From NCBI GenBank assembly GCA_023387775.1, contig JAEWHN010000127.1, forward strand, positions 1 through 16,271: a stretch of 16,271 nucleotides of DNA, given 5' to 3'. This document shows positions 6,939 through 14,594 of the stretch, piece after piece. Position numbers and translations under genes: made by a program. Below the pieces are notes generated by a model. That model worked only from the letters and a program-made list of their open reading frames with translations. It ran no database searches and was not told the origin of the DNA. The first letter of the stretch is position 1. Every line of letters starts with the position of its first letter. The stretch comes from Pseudomonadota bacterium (GTDB taxonomy: Bacteria; Pseudomonadota; Alphaproteobacteria; Rhizobiales; Rhizobiaceae).

Positions 6939-8462
6939 TCAATCCATCCGCACCGTCACGAAGCGCAGTTCGCCCGATTTCGAGGCCAGCATCAGAAGCG
7001 CGTTCTTGCGGCCCTGCTCCTTCAGCGCGGCGATGCGGTCCATCACGTCCTTGGGCGAGGCAACGGATTCCTGAGCGATCTCGGTGATCACCTCGCCCGC
7101 CGCGATGCCGCGTTCGGCCGCTGGCGAGTTCGGATCGACCTCGCGGATGAGCACGCCGGCCACATCGGCATTGATGCCGAACTGGGCGCGTGCGGCCTCG
7201 TCCAGATCGCCGACGGTCATGCCCAGCACGGATGCAGTCGCAACGGCGTCGCCGCCCGCCTTGGTCTGCTTGACCTCCTCCTTGCTCAGCTTCTCGCCGT
7301 CCTCGAGGCGGCCCAGCGTCACCTTGACGCTCTGTTCGGCGCCCTTGCGCACGAGCTCCACATCCACCGCCTTGCCCACCGGGCTTTCGGCCACGACGCG
7401 CGGCAGGTCGCGCATCTCGTGCACGTCCTTGCCGTCGAACTTGGTGATCACGTCGCCCGGCTGGATGGTGCCATCGTCCACCGGTCCGCCCTTGATCACG
7501 CCGGCTACCAGCGCGCCCTTGGCGGCTTTCATGCCGAGGCTTTCGGCGATCTCGTCCGTCACCGGCTGTATGCGCACGCCCAGCCAGCCGCGCCGCGTCT
7601 CGCCGTATTCCGCCAGTTGCTGCACTACGCCTGCGGCAAGCTCCGAGGGGATCGAGAAGCCGATGCCGATCGAGCCGCCCGAAGGCGAGATGATGGCGGT
7701 GTTGATGCCCACCACCTCGCCGTCCATGTTGAACAGCGGCCCGCCGGAATTGCCGCGGTTGATCGCGGCGTCGGTCTGGATGAAGTCGTCATAAGGACCG
7801 GCATTGATGTCGCGGTTGCGCGCCGAGACGATGCCCACGGTCACAGTGCCGCCCAGGCCGAACGGGTTGCCCACGGCCATTACCCAGTCGCCGATCCGCA
7901 TCTTGTTGGAATCGCCGAACTTCACCGCGGTCAGCTTCTTGGCCTTGGGGTCGACCTTCAGCACGGCAATGTCGGTCTTGGTATCGGTACCGGCCAGCGT
8001 CGCCTTCAGCTTGCTGCCGTCGGAGAAATTGACCTCGATCTCGTCGGCATCGGCGATCACGTGGTTGTTGGTGACGATGATGCCCTTCTCGGCATCGACC
8101 ACGAAGCCGGAGCCCAGCGACTGCACCTTCTGGGGCCCGCTTTCCTTCTTGCCCTGCCGGTTCTTGAAAAATTCGTCGAAGAAGTCCTGGAAGGGCGAGC
8201 CCTCCGGAAGCTGGGGCATCGGCACGGCTCCCGGCCCTTCGCTTCCCTTGACCGTCTGCGACGTGGAAATGTTGACCACCGCGCCCAGCAGCCCTTCGGC
8301 CAGGTCGGCGACGGAAGCTGGCCCATGCGCGGGAGGGCGCGACTGTTCCTGCGCCAAAGCCGGAGTGGCGAGGTGCGGCGTCGCAACCCCGACGGTCAGC
8401 ATGGCCATGGTCGCCGCCAATACGGTCTTGCGGACCACGGGCAGGAAGGGAGTGGACGTCAT
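6939..8462 (-). CDS. degP: DegP/HtrA-family periplasmic serine protease (Do family)
   Basis: This 507-residue HtrA protease/chaperone degrades or refolds damaged envelope proteins. Residues 1-38 are a signal peptide (RK near the start, hydrophobic core, then TPALA before QEQ), so the protein is exported. The trypsin-like domain carries the triad H134 (TNNHVI), D164 (TDIAVL) and S239 (GNSGGP). Two PDZ domains follow at about 290-385 and 410-500, with a charged linker near 386-405. The ATG at 8462 is preceded by GGAGG about 10 nt upstream. It is the last gene of the hflK-hflC-DUF2065-degP set, separated from DUF2065 by 123 bp, which leaves room for its own promoter. Transcription ends at the shared terminator near 6890. 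Rhizobial genomes carry several paralogues, so the symbol could be degP, degQ or mucD. Confidence 0.95.
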   Translation of the reverse strand: MTSTPFLPVVRKTVLAATMAMLTVGVATPHLATPALAQEQSRPPAHGPASVADLAEGLLGAVVNISTSQTVKGSEGPGAVPMPQLPEGSPFQDFFDEFFKNRQGKKESGPQKVQSLGSGFVVDAEKGIIVTNNHVIADADEIEVNFSDGSKLKATLAGTDTKTDIAVLKVDPKAKKLTAVKFGDSNKMRIGDWVMAVGNPFGLGGTVTVGIVSARNRDINAGPYDDFIQTDAAINRGNSGGPLFNMDGEVVGINTAIISPSGGSIGIGFSIPSELAAGVVQQLAEYGETRRGWLGVRIQPVTDEIAESLGMKAAKGALVAGVIKGGPVDDGTIQPGDVITKFDGKDVHEMRDLPRVVAESPVGKAVDVELVRKGAEQSVKVTLGRLEDGEKLSKEEVKQTKAGGDAVATASVLGMTVGDLDEAARAQFGINADVAGVLIREVDPNSPAAERGIAAGEVITEIAQESVASPKDVMDRIAALKEQGRKNALLMLASKSGELRFVTVRMD

Positions 8463-8585
8463 GAGAAAATAGCCTCCGGTTCAGACAGCGCCATGTGTGA
8501 GGAAAAATAAGGCGTGTTTGCGGCTTTGCCTACTGGGTCGGCAAGACAATCTTGGCGGAAGCGCCGCCGGTTCGCAATGTCGGGC

Positions 8586-8771
8586 CTATGGGCGCGCCAG
8601 CCACACAAGGGCGACGCCCGCGGCGATCGCCGCAAGCCCCACCACTCTCAGCATGTTCTCAGGCATCACCAGGACCTGCGCGGCCAGCCGCCGCGCAAGC
8701 GAGGGGAAGCCGCCATAGATCAGGCCCTCGATGACGAAGACAAGCCCTATGGCGACAAGGAAGTCGGACAC
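8586..8771 (-). CDS. DUF2065 family small membrane protein
   Basis: The 61-residue protein has two hydrophobic helices, at about 4-22 and 40-58, linked by a short basic stretch (SLARRLA). It matches the DUF2065 (YjeT-like) family in length and pattern, for example VFVIEGLIYGGFP and MPENMLRVVGLAAI. Start is GTG at 8771, 9 nt after the hflC stop, with no strong Shine-Dalgarno, so translation is probably coupled to hflC. In many proteobacteria a DUF2065 gene sits directly beside hflKC, which supports a role in the same membrane complex or its regulation. No biochemical function is known to me. Confidence 0.9.
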   Translation of the reverse strand: MSDFLVAIGLVFVIEGLIYGGFPSLARRLAAQVLVMPENMLRVVGLAAIAAGVALVWLARP

Positions 8772-8780
8772 CGGCGCTGC

Positions 8781-9746
8781 TTACTGGCTGGCGCCGGCGG
8801 TGGGTGCCCCGGTCGCAGTCGGTGCGTTCGTGGTCGGTGCGTTCGTGGCCGGCGCCGCGCCCGCTGCAGCACCCGAAGGGCTGCGGAAGTAGCGGAAGAA
8901 TTCCGACTGCGGCGACAGCACCATGGTGGTGTCGGCGCTGTCGAGCGCCTTGTTGTAGGCGTTCATCGAGCGGTAGAACTCGAAGAACTCAGGATCGCGC
9001 TGGAAGGCGTTGGCGAAAGTGGCGTTACGCGTCGCCTCGCCCTCACCGCGCACGATCTCTGCTTCCTTCTGCGCTTCGGCCACCGTTTCCACGACCTCGC
9101 GGTCTGCGCGGGCGCGGATGCGCTGCGCCGCTTCGCGGCCGCGTGCCCGCAGCCTTTCGGCTTCGGCCAGGCGCTCGGCCTTCATGCGCTCGTAGGTCTG
9201 CTGCGAGACCTCGGCCGTCAGGTCGGTGCGGCGAATGCGCACGTCCTCGATCTCCAGCCCCAGCGAGGTGGCGTCGGGGCGAAGCTGGTCGCGCACTTCG
9301 CGCATCATCGAGGCGCGCTCTTCCGACAGCGCCGCTTCGAAGCCGCGCACGCCGTAGACACGACGCAGCGCCGCGTCGAGGCGGGTCTTCAGGCGCTGTT
9401 CGGCAAGCGTTACGCTACCCGAAACGGCGGCTCGGAACAGGCGCGGGTTCTTGATGCGGTAGGCCACGAAGGCATCCACCTCATAGAACTTGCCGCCCGA
9501 AACCTGAACGCGGATGTTGTCGAGATCGAAGCGCAGGATGCGATCATCCACATACTGCACCGTGTCGGCGTCGAACATCGAGAACGGCATCTTGAAGTAG
9601 ATGCCGGGCTCGCTCTTGACGTCGACGATCTCGCCGAAGCGCAACACGATCGCCTGCTGCCGCGCATTGACGACATAGACGGAGGAGTAGAGCAGCAGCA
9701 GGATGACCGCTGCGATCACGCCGATGATTGGGAGACGGTTGGACAT
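8781..9746 (-). CDS. hflC: FtsH protease regulator HflC (SPFH/band 7)
   Basis: HflC forms with HflK a large inner-membrane SPFH complex that surrounds and modulates the FtsH protease. The 321-residue protein has one N-terminal membrane anchor at about 6-26, then the band-7 domain (YSSVYVVNARQQAIVLRFGEIV onward) exposed to the periplasm. A long charged helical region at about 185-245 (ERMKAERLAEAERLRARGREA, AEAQKEAEIVRGEGEA) is characteristic. The C-terminal ~35 residues are an Ala/Thr/Pro/Gly tail containing a duplicated TNAPT unit. The ATG shares one base with the hflK TAA stop (TAATG), showing translational coupling. Confidence 0.96.
   Translation of the reverse strand: MSNRLPIIGVIAAVILLLLYSSVYVVNARQQAIVLRFGEIVDVKSEPGIYFKMPFSMFDADTVQYVDDRILRFDLDNIRVQVSGGKFYEVDAFVAYRIKNPRLFRAAVSGSVTLAEQRLKTRLDAALRRVYGVRGFEAALSEERASMMREVRDQLRPDATSLGLEIEDVRIRRTDLTAEVSQQTYERMKAERLAEAERLRARGREAAQRIRARADREVVETVAEAQKEAEIVRGEGEATRNATFANAFQRDPEFFEFYRSMNAYNKALDSADTTMVLSPQSEFFRYFRSPSGAAAGAAPATNAPTTNAPTATGAPTAGASQ
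8818..8847. repeat. perfect 15-bp tandem duplication in the 3' end of hflC
   Basis: GTCGGTGCGTTCGTG occurs twice in direct tandem (8818-8832 and 8833-8847). On the minus strand it encodes TNAPT-TNAPT in the disordered HflC tail, flanked by similar Ala-Pro-Thr segments. Because the unit is a multiple of three, slippage would change tail length without shifting frame. Confidence 0.9.
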
Positions 9747-10846
9747 TACTTGCCTCCTTGGGTCGCGTTCGGCGCGCGGTTCTGCAATTCCGGCAGGGGC
9801 AGATAGGGTATCACGCCCTGCCCATTGCCCTGGTCGACGATGACCTTGTTGGCTCCCTTGAGAACCGATTCCATGGTTTCGAGGAACAGGCGCTGGCGGG
9901 TCACGTCGGGTGCCTTGGCATATTCGTCGTAGACGGAGATGAAGCGCTGCGCCTCACCCTCGGCCTCCTGCACCACGCGGTTCTTGTAGGCGGCCGCATC
10001 CTCGCGGATCTGCGCGGCCTGCCCGCGAGCCTGGCCCAGCTTCTGGTTGGAGTACTGGTTGGACTCCTCCACGAAGCGGTCCTCGTCCTGTTCGGCGCGC
10101 TGCACCTCGTCAAAGGCGTCCGCGACTTCGCGCGGCGGGGCCGCATCTTCGATCGAGATCGCGTTGACCGTCATGCCGGCGCCATATTCGTCCAGCGTGC
10201 CCTGCACGGTGGAGCGCACCGAGTCGGCAATGCCCTGGCGGTCGTCGCGGAAGATGTCCTGCGCGGGACGGCGACCGACAACCTCGCGCATGGCGCTTTC
10301 GGCCACCTGGCGCAGCATGCCGTCCGGGTCGGAGACGTGGAACAGGTAGGCCTTCGGATCGGAGACCTGGTAGGCCACCGAGAACTGCACGTTGACGATG
10401 TTCTGGTCACCCGAGAGCATCAGGCCTGAAGTCGAGCGATCGGTGCCGCCGCCGATATTGATGAGCTTTTCGGCCATATTGGCCTTTTCGATGGTTTCGA
10501 CCGGCCACCAGTGGAAATGCAGGCCGGGGCCGGAAATCTCTTCCTTCGGCTTGCCGAAGCGAAGCTCCACCGCCATCTCGTCCGGCTGGACGGTGTAGAC
10601 GGCCTGGAAGGCCCAGAACACCACAAGCGCAACGGCAATCAGCCCGAACATGGCCGCCCCGCCGCCGTTTCCGCCGGGCAGAACGTTCTTCAGGCGGTCC
10701 TGGCCGCGCCGGATGATGTCTTCAAGATCGGGAGGTGTGCCTTGCGGGCCGCCCGGGCCACGAGACCCCTGGCCCCAGGGGCCACCGCTGTTTCCACCGC
10801 CGCCCCCCCATGGGCCGCCGCCACCGCTCTGATTGTTCCAGGGCAT
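9746..10846 (-). CDS. hflK: FtsH protease regulator HflK (SPFH/band 7)
   Basis: HflK is the partner of HflC in the inner-membrane complex that regulates FtsH. The 366-residue protein begins with a glycine-rich, tryptophan-containing cytoplasmic tail (residues 1-~38, for example GGGGPWGGGGGNSGGPWG), followed by a short helix, a single membrane segment at about 64-84 and the band-7 domain (VYTVQPDEMAVELRFGK onward). The extended helix with QARGQAAQIREDAAAYKNR lies at about 270-290. The ATG at 10846 has AAAGGACA 5-8 nt upstream. It is the first gene of the hflK-hflC-DUF2065-(degP) operon and overlaps hflC by one base. A promoter with heat-shock-like features lies about 65 bp upstream. Confidence 0.96.
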   Translation of the reverse strand: MPWNNQSGGGGPWGGGGGNSGGPWGQGSRGPGGPQGTPPDLEDIIRRGQDRLKNVLPGGNGGGAAMFGLIAVALVVFWAFQAVYTVQPDEMAVELRFGKPKEEISGPGLHFHWWPVETIEKANMAEKLINIGGGTDRSTSGLMLSGDQNIVNVQFSVAYQVSDPKAYLFHVSDPDGMLRQVAESAMREVVGRRPAQDIFRDDRQGIADSVRSTVQGTLDEYGAGMTVNAISIEDAAPPREVADAFDEVQRAEQDEDRFVEESNQYSNQKLGQARGQAAQIREDAAAYKNRVVQEAEGEAQRFISVYDEYAKAPDVTRQRLFLETMESVLKGANKVIVDQGNGQGVIPYLPLPELQNRAPNATQGGK

Positions 10847-10908
10847 GAATGTCCTTTCGGTTCAAAATCTTCCGGCCTTCGGCCAGGCGCCATGTGCACG
10901 TGCTTCCT

Positions 10909-10937
10909 TCTATAGGGACGCCGTCACGCGCTTTCAA
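10909..10937 (-). promoter_or_regulatory. hflK promoter, heat-shock-like
   Basis: On the minus strand TTGAAA (10937-10932) is followed after exactly 17 nt by TATAGA (10914-10909). The extended -10, CCTATAGAAG, matches the alphaproteobacterial RpoH pattern CYTATNTNNG at all but one defined position. It also fits a housekeeping promoter (5/6 at -35). The predicted start near 10902 gives a leader of about 55 nt that contains a GGCC-GAA-GGCC hairpin. The sigma-factor assignment is inference. Confidence 0.55.
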
Positions 10938-10967
10938 CGCGGCGACCGCACGCATTCGTCGATTTGC

Positions 10968-11510
10968 TTACGAAACCGCCGCTTTAGGCTCTTTCATCGC
11001 ATCACGGCGCCGCTCATAGACCGCATAGCGCGTCGCGTGGCTGTCTTTTTCGCCCGCTGGCACGTCGATCGCGCTGGCAAGCTGCCAGATTTCCGGATCG
11101 ATATCGGGAAAGCGCGTGTCGCCCTCAACTTCGGCCAGCACATGCGTGACATGCAGCCTGTCCGCCAGCGGCAGCGCCTCGCGGTAGATCTCGCCGCCGC
11201 CCACCACGCAGATCTCGTCGGCACCGGCCATGCAGCGCGCACGCGCCGTGGCCAGCGTTATGGCCTCGGCCAGCGAGCCGACAACCTCCGCGCCCTCGGC
11301 ACGAAAATCCTTGTCCCGCGTCACTATTATATTCAGGCGTCCGGGCAGCGGCCGGCCGATGCTCTGCCAGGTCTTGCGGCCCATGATGATCGGCTTGCCC
11401 ATCGTGTCGGCCTTGAAGCGCTTGAGGTCGCTGGAAAGTCGCCAGGGCAACCCGCCCTCGCGCCCGATCACGCTGTTTTCGGCGATGGCCACATAGATCG
11501 CTAGTCTCAT
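10968..11510 (-). CDS. folA: dihydrofolate reductase
   Basis: DHFR reduces dihydrofolate to tetrahydrofolate with NADPH, regenerating the cofactor oxidised by thymidylate synthase, whose gene lies about 3 kb away. The 180-residue chain shows IAENSVIGREGGLPWRLSSDL (9-29) with the catalytic acid D28, then KPIIMGRKTWQSIGRPLPGR, IIVTRD and VVGGGEIYREAL, all in family order. Length is at the long end of bacterial DHFRs; the last ~10 residues are an extension. The ATG at 11510 shares one base with the stop codon of the DUF4424 gene (TGATG) and has GGGAG upstream. A TTG immediately before it (11513) is a possible but unlikely start. Trimethoprim susceptibility cannot be judged from these residues. 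Confidence 0.96.
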   Translation of the reverse strand: MRLAIYVAIAENSVIGREGGLPWRLSSDLKRFKADTMGKPIIMGRKTWQSIGRPLPGRLNIIVTRDKDFRAEGAEVVGSLAEAITLATARARCMAGADEICVVGGGEIYREALPLADRLHVTHVLAEVEGDTRFPDIDPEIWQLASAIDVPAGEKDSHATRYAVYERRRDAMKEPKAAVS

Positions 11511-12547
11511 CAATTGCCGCTCCCGTCTTGGCTGGCTTCGGCGCCTTCCGGGTCGGGATGGCTGAGGATCAGGATGTCGAGGTCGCGCTCGGGATAGAAA
11601 TCCTGAGCCTTCATGCGAAACGTCGTCGGGCCGATCTTCTCGACCTTGCTGCCGCAGAAGCTGATCAGGTTCTTCGCATCGCCCTTGTCGACAGTCAGCG
11701 TAAAGTCGCCGATGGTTCCCATGGCCCAGTTGCCGCCGGTCTTCAGAATGTAGGACAGCCGGCTCTCGTACAGCGCCGGATAGTCGTCCGGCGCGGCCTT
11801 CACCGCCTTCGCAACGGCCTTCTCGAACGCCGCATCCATGCAGTAGCGCCGCTTGTAGTCTTCATAGGTCGCTCCGGCGAGCTTGCCGCCGTCCACGAAG
11901 GTCAAGCCGACGCTGCCGCCCAAGCTCGGCTGATAGCGGTGCGACACGTTCACCGCCTGGCCGGCCGGGAACACCGTGCGCCACCAATAGGTCGAGCGCA
12001 GCTGCCAAAGCGGCGAGCGTTCGCGCTTCCAGCCCGAGCCGTCGTCATATTCTTCGATCATTATGATGCCGCGGTCGATCCAATCGTCGGCGACTTCCTG
12101 CGGCTGCGCCTGCAGCGCCTTCGTAGTCTCAGGGCCGAACGGATAAAAGGGCACGCCGTGGGCCTTCAGCTCGTCGGAAATGTCGATGCCGACCGCCATC
12201 GCCCGGTGCTCGAGCTCAGGCTGTACGGCCTCGCCTTCGACGGATACCTCGAAGCCGAGGAAATTGTCGTCCTCGCGCTTCGGAATGGCCGGCATGAAAT
12301 AGGGATTGCCAGCTATCTCAGGCATCGGAAAGGCCACAATGGTCGCCACGTCCTTGTCGGAAGTGTTGCGAAACACGTAGTCCACCGTGATCTTGTCGCG
12401 GGAAATGAACAAATCTTCCTTTTCCATCGCCACGACATCGCTGCGCGACAGGATCAGCCCGCCGGTGCCGAGTTCGGCAATGGAGTCGTTGGCCAGCGCC
12501 GGGACCGTAACCAGGAACGGCAAGGCGAACATCAGGCGGCGGAACAT
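11510..12547 (-). CDS. DUF4424 family secreted protein
   Basis: The 345-residue protein begins with a clear signal peptide (MFRRLMFALPFLVTVPALA, cleavage before NDS), so it should be periplasmic. The mature part matches the DUF4424 pattern I know from alphaproteobacteria: AELGTGGLILSRSDVVAMEKEDLFIS, then YVFRNTSDKDVATIVAFPMPEI, with later aromatic-rich WWRTVFPAGQAVNVSHRYQPS and a C-terminal FCGS...TTFRMKAQDFYPERDLDILIL. The sequence is beta-rich and has two cysteines in the mature domain (YCMD and FCGS) that could pair. No enzymatic motif is visible and the function is unknown. The start is well supported: GAGGAGG lies 8 nt before the ATG. It is the first gene of a two-gene unit with folA. 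Confidence 0.88.
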   Translation of the reverse strand: MFRRLMFALPFLVTVPALANDSIAELGTGGLILSRSDVVAMEKEDLFISRDKITVDYVFRNTSDKDVATIVAFPMPEIAGNPYFMPAIPKREDDNFLGFEVSVEGEAVQPELEHRAMAVGIDISDELKAHGVPFYPFGPETTKALQAQPQEVADDWIDRGIIMIEEYDDGSGWKRERSPLWQLRSTYWWRTVFPAGQAVNVSHRYQPSLGGSVGLTFVDGGKLAGATYEDYKRRYCMDAAFEKAVAKAVKAAPDDYPALYESRLSYILKTGGNWAMGTIGDFTLTVDKGDAKNLISFCGSKVEKIGPTTFRMKAQDFYPERDLDILILSHPDPEGAEASQDGSGN

Positions 12548-12599
12548 GGAAAAAACCTCCTCGCGCAGCGCCTGGCACGAGTCGGCCGAGCGCGGCGGT

Positions 12600-12628
12600 A
12601 TCTAACCCTCCGGTCGAAGCACAATCAA
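12600..12628 (-). promoter_or_regulatory. possible promoter of DUF4424-folA
   Basis: On the minus strand TTGATT (12628-12623) is followed after 17 nt by TTAGAT (12605-12600), a moderate match to a housekeeping promoter. It would give a leader of about 45 nt before the ATG at 12547. Confidence 0.35.
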
Positions 12629-12766
12629 AGCAAAAGGCGCGGCTGCCGGACTTTCCACAAGCGCTCGCGTGCATCTCAGCTGGCGGGGTGAGGCAATTTC
12701 GCCGTTGATCTTGGCATTTCTGCACTAGCGAGGCGCTGCATCGTGGAATAGACGGAAGCCGGCTAT

Positions 12767-12792
12767 CCTTGGCCGGGCTCCCCGTCCCAAGG
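12767..12792 (+). promoter_or_regulatory. hairpin in the 5' region of the DUF47-pit operon
   Basis: CCTTGG (12767-12772) pairs with CCAAGG (12787-12792), and inside it CGGG pairs with CCCG around the loop CTC, giving a 6+4 bp hairpin with a small internal loop. It lies 70 bp before the DUF47 start. No T-run follows, so it is not an evident terminator. It may be a leader structure or chance in GC-rich DNA. Confidence 0.35.
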
Positions 12793-12861
12793 CCGGGATG
12801 CCGCCGCGCGTTGTTCCTCGCCTGCGGCTGTCCTCGTGGAAAAGTATAGAAGGTATTTTAG

Positions 12862-13506
12862 ATGCTGGGCTGGTTTCGGGCGCTGATGCCGCGGGAAGAC
12901 CGCTTCTTCGATCTGTTCACACGGCATTCCCAATTGGTGGTTAGCGGCGCCGAAGCCCTGCAGGGCCTTTTGGCCGGCGGCGAAGAGGTCGAGAAATACG
13001 GCCGGCGGATCGTCGAGCTGGAAACCCAGGCCGACGCCATCACCCACGAGGTGATGCTGGCCGTGCGGCGCAGCTTCATCACGCCCTTCGATCGCGGCGA
13101 CATCAAGGACCTGATCCAGTCCATGGACGACGCCATCGACATGATGCGCAAGACCGTGAAGACGGTCAGCCTGTACGAGCAGAAGCAGTTCGACCCGCTG
13201 ATGCAGGATATGGGCAGCATCATCGTCTCTGCCGCGCGGCTGATCGACGAGGCGATCCCGCTTCTCAACAAGGTCAATCCCAACGCCCCGCGGCTGGCGG
13301 CGATCACCGAGGAGGTGACGCGCATCGAGGGTCGCTCCGACGAGTTGCACGACCAGGGCCTGAAGGAGCTGTTCCGCGTCCACGGCCACAGCGATCCTAT
13401 GGCCTATCTCATCGGCAGGGAGATCTACGGACATCTCGAAAAGGTGGTCGACAGCTTCGAAGACGTCGCGGACGAGATCAGCGGCATCGTCATCGAGAAC
13501 ATATAG
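12862..13506 (+). CDS. DUF47 family protein (PhoU-like, Pit accessory)
   Basis: The 214-residue, almost entirely helical protein belongs to the DUF47/PhoU_div family, related to PhoU. These proteins are commonly encoded directly upstream of Pit-type permeases and are thought to regulate phosphate uptake. Family features are WFRALMPREDRFFDLFTRHSQLVVSGAEAL at the N-terminus, ETQADAITHEV (about 52-62) and SDELHDQGLKELF with acidic, metal-binding-type spacing, then a final helix HLEKVVDSFEDVADEISGIVIENI. The ATG at 12862 is preceded by AGAAGG about 9 nt upstream. The pit start lies only 9 nt after the stop, so the two genes form one operon. Confidence 0.93.
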   Translation: MLGWFRALMPREDRFFDLFTRHSQLVVSGAEALQGLLAGGEEVEKYGRRIVELETQADAITHEVMLAVRRSFITPFDRGDIKDLIQSMDDAIDMMRKTVKTVSLYEQKQFDPLMQDMGSIIVSAARLIDEAIPLLNKVNPNAPRLAAITEEVTRIEGRSDELHDQGLKELFRVHGHSDPMAYLIGREIYGHLEKVVDSFEDVADEISGIVIENI

Positions 13507-13515
13507 CGCCTCGTG

Positions 13516-14520
13516 ATGGATGCCTCCCTCGCCTTTCCGCTGCTGGCCGGCCTGATCGCGGTCGCGCTGTTCTTCGACTTCCTCAACGGCCTGCACGACG
13601 CCGCCAATTCCATCGCCACCATCGTTTCCACGCGGGTGCTGCGGCCGCAATATGCGGTCGCATGGGCGGCGTTCTTCAACTTCATCGCCTTCCTGTTCTT
13701 CGGCCTGCACGTGGCCCAGACGCTGGGCACGGGCATCATCAATGCCGAGATCGTCAATCCGCAAGTGATCTTCGCCGCTCTCATGGGCGCGATCATCTGG
13801 AACATCCTGACCTGGATCTTCGGCATTCCCTCGAGCAGCTCGCATGCCCTCATCGGCGGCCTGGTCGGGGCTGGCGTGGCCAAGGCCGGCGGCGGCGCGG
13901 TGGTGTGGACCGGCCTGCTCAAGACCTCGGCGGCAATCGTGATGTCGCCGATGATCGGCTTCCTGCTGGCGCTGAGCCTGGTGCTGTTCGTGTCCTGGCT
14001 GTTCATCCGCCAGACGCCGTTTGCGGTCGACCGCACCTTCCGCGTCATGCAATTCATCTCGGCGTCGCTCTATTCGTTGGGCCATGGCGGTAACGACGCG
14101 CAGAAAACCATGGGCATCATCGCGGTGCTGCTGTTCTCCCAGGGCTATCTCGGCAGCGAATTCTACGTGCCGTTCTGGGTGGTCATCACCTGCCAGAGCG
14201 CCATGGCGCTCGGCACGCTGTTCGGCGGCTGGCGCATCGTCCACACCATGGGCTCGAAGATCACGCGGCTGAATCCAATGCAGGGTTTCTGCGCCGAAAC
14301 CGGCGGCGCCATCACCCTGTTCCTGGCCACATGGCTCGGCATTCCGGTTTCCACCACCCACACCATCACCGGCGCCATCATCGGCGTCGGCGCGGCACGA
14401 AGAGTATCGGCCGTGCGCTGGGGCATCGCCGGAAACATCGTGATTGCCTGGGTGGTCACCCTGCCTGCGGCGGCGGCCATCTCGGCGCTCACCTATTTCG
14501 CCGTCGGGTTCTTCGCCTGA
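13516..14520 (+). CDS. pit: inorganic phosphate transporter, Pit family
   Basis: This is a low-affinity, proton-coupled phosphate permease of the PHO4/Pit family in the inner membrane. The 334-residue protein is strongly hydrophobic, with about nine or ten membrane segments. Both halves of the internally duplicated family signature are visible: DFLNGLHDAANSIATIVSTRVLRP near the N-terminus and GHGGNDAQKTMGI in the second half. Paired loops IPSSSSHALIGG and IPVSTTHTITGA are likewise diagnostic. Length matches short alphaproteobacterial Pit proteins, which lack the large central loop of E. coli PitA. The ATG at 13516 directly follows a GTG (13513) that is an equally possible start; neither has a good Shine-Dalgarno, which suggests coupling to the upstream DUF47 gene. 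Confidence 0.95.
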   Translation: MDASLAFPLLAGLIAVALFFDFLNGLHDAANSIATIVSTRVLRPQYAVAWAAFFNFIAFLFFGLHVAQTLGTGIINAEIVNPQVIFAALMGAIIWNILTWIFGIPSSSSHALIGGLVGAGVAKAGGGAVVWTGLLKTSAAIVMSPMIGFLLALSLVLFVSWLFIRQTPFAVDRTFRVMQFISASLYSLGHGGNDAQKTMGIIAVLLFSQGYLGSEFYVPFWVVITCQSAMALGTLFGGWRIVHTMGSKITRLNPMQGFCAETGGAITLFLATWLGIPVSTTHTITGAIIGVGAARRVSAVRWGIAGNIVIAWVVTLPAAAAISALTYFAVGFFA

Positions 14521-14535
14521 CCGCGGAATGAAAGA

Positions 14536-14566
14536 CGGGAGCGGCGCTTGTTTCTGGCCGCTCCCG
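14536..14566. terminator. hairpin between convergent pit and thyA, probable terminator
   Basis: CGGGAGCGGC (14536-14545) pairs perfectly over 10 bp with GCCGCTCCCG (14557-14566) around an 11-nt loop. It lies 15 bp after the pit stop and 28 bp after the thyA stop, where a shared terminator is expected. The following sequence (CTTCCTC) is only weakly T-rich on the plus strand. Confidence 0.6.
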
Positions 14567-14594
14567 CTTCCTCAGGCTCGCATGGCTTCGCGCC

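Larger units (their letters stand above)
12548..12861. other. 314-bp divergent intergenic region (DUF4424 / DUF47-pit)
   Basis: This is the longest gap in the window, and I see no convincing ORF or tRNA in it. The left part contains the putative promoter for DUF4424. The right part must contain the promoter and 5' leader of the phosphate-uptake pair, including a hairpin at 12767-12792. I looked for a pho box (repeats of CTGTCAT) and found none that is convincing. Confidence 0.6.

Noticed and set aside
6921..8510. 529-codon plus-strand frame opposite degP
   Set aside because: It is antisense to a gene with intact signal peptide, catalytic triad and PDZ domains; its composition is that of a shadow frame.
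12710..12724. Sigma-54 promoter (TTGGCATTTCTGCA) upstream of DUF47
   Set aside because: Only 7 bp separate the GG and GC doublets instead of the required 10.
12763..14361. 532-codon minus-strand frame opposite DUF47 and pit
   Set aside because: It runs antisense across two genes with clear family motifs, is rich in His, Asp and Arg as typical high-GC shadow frames are, and has no recognisable domain.
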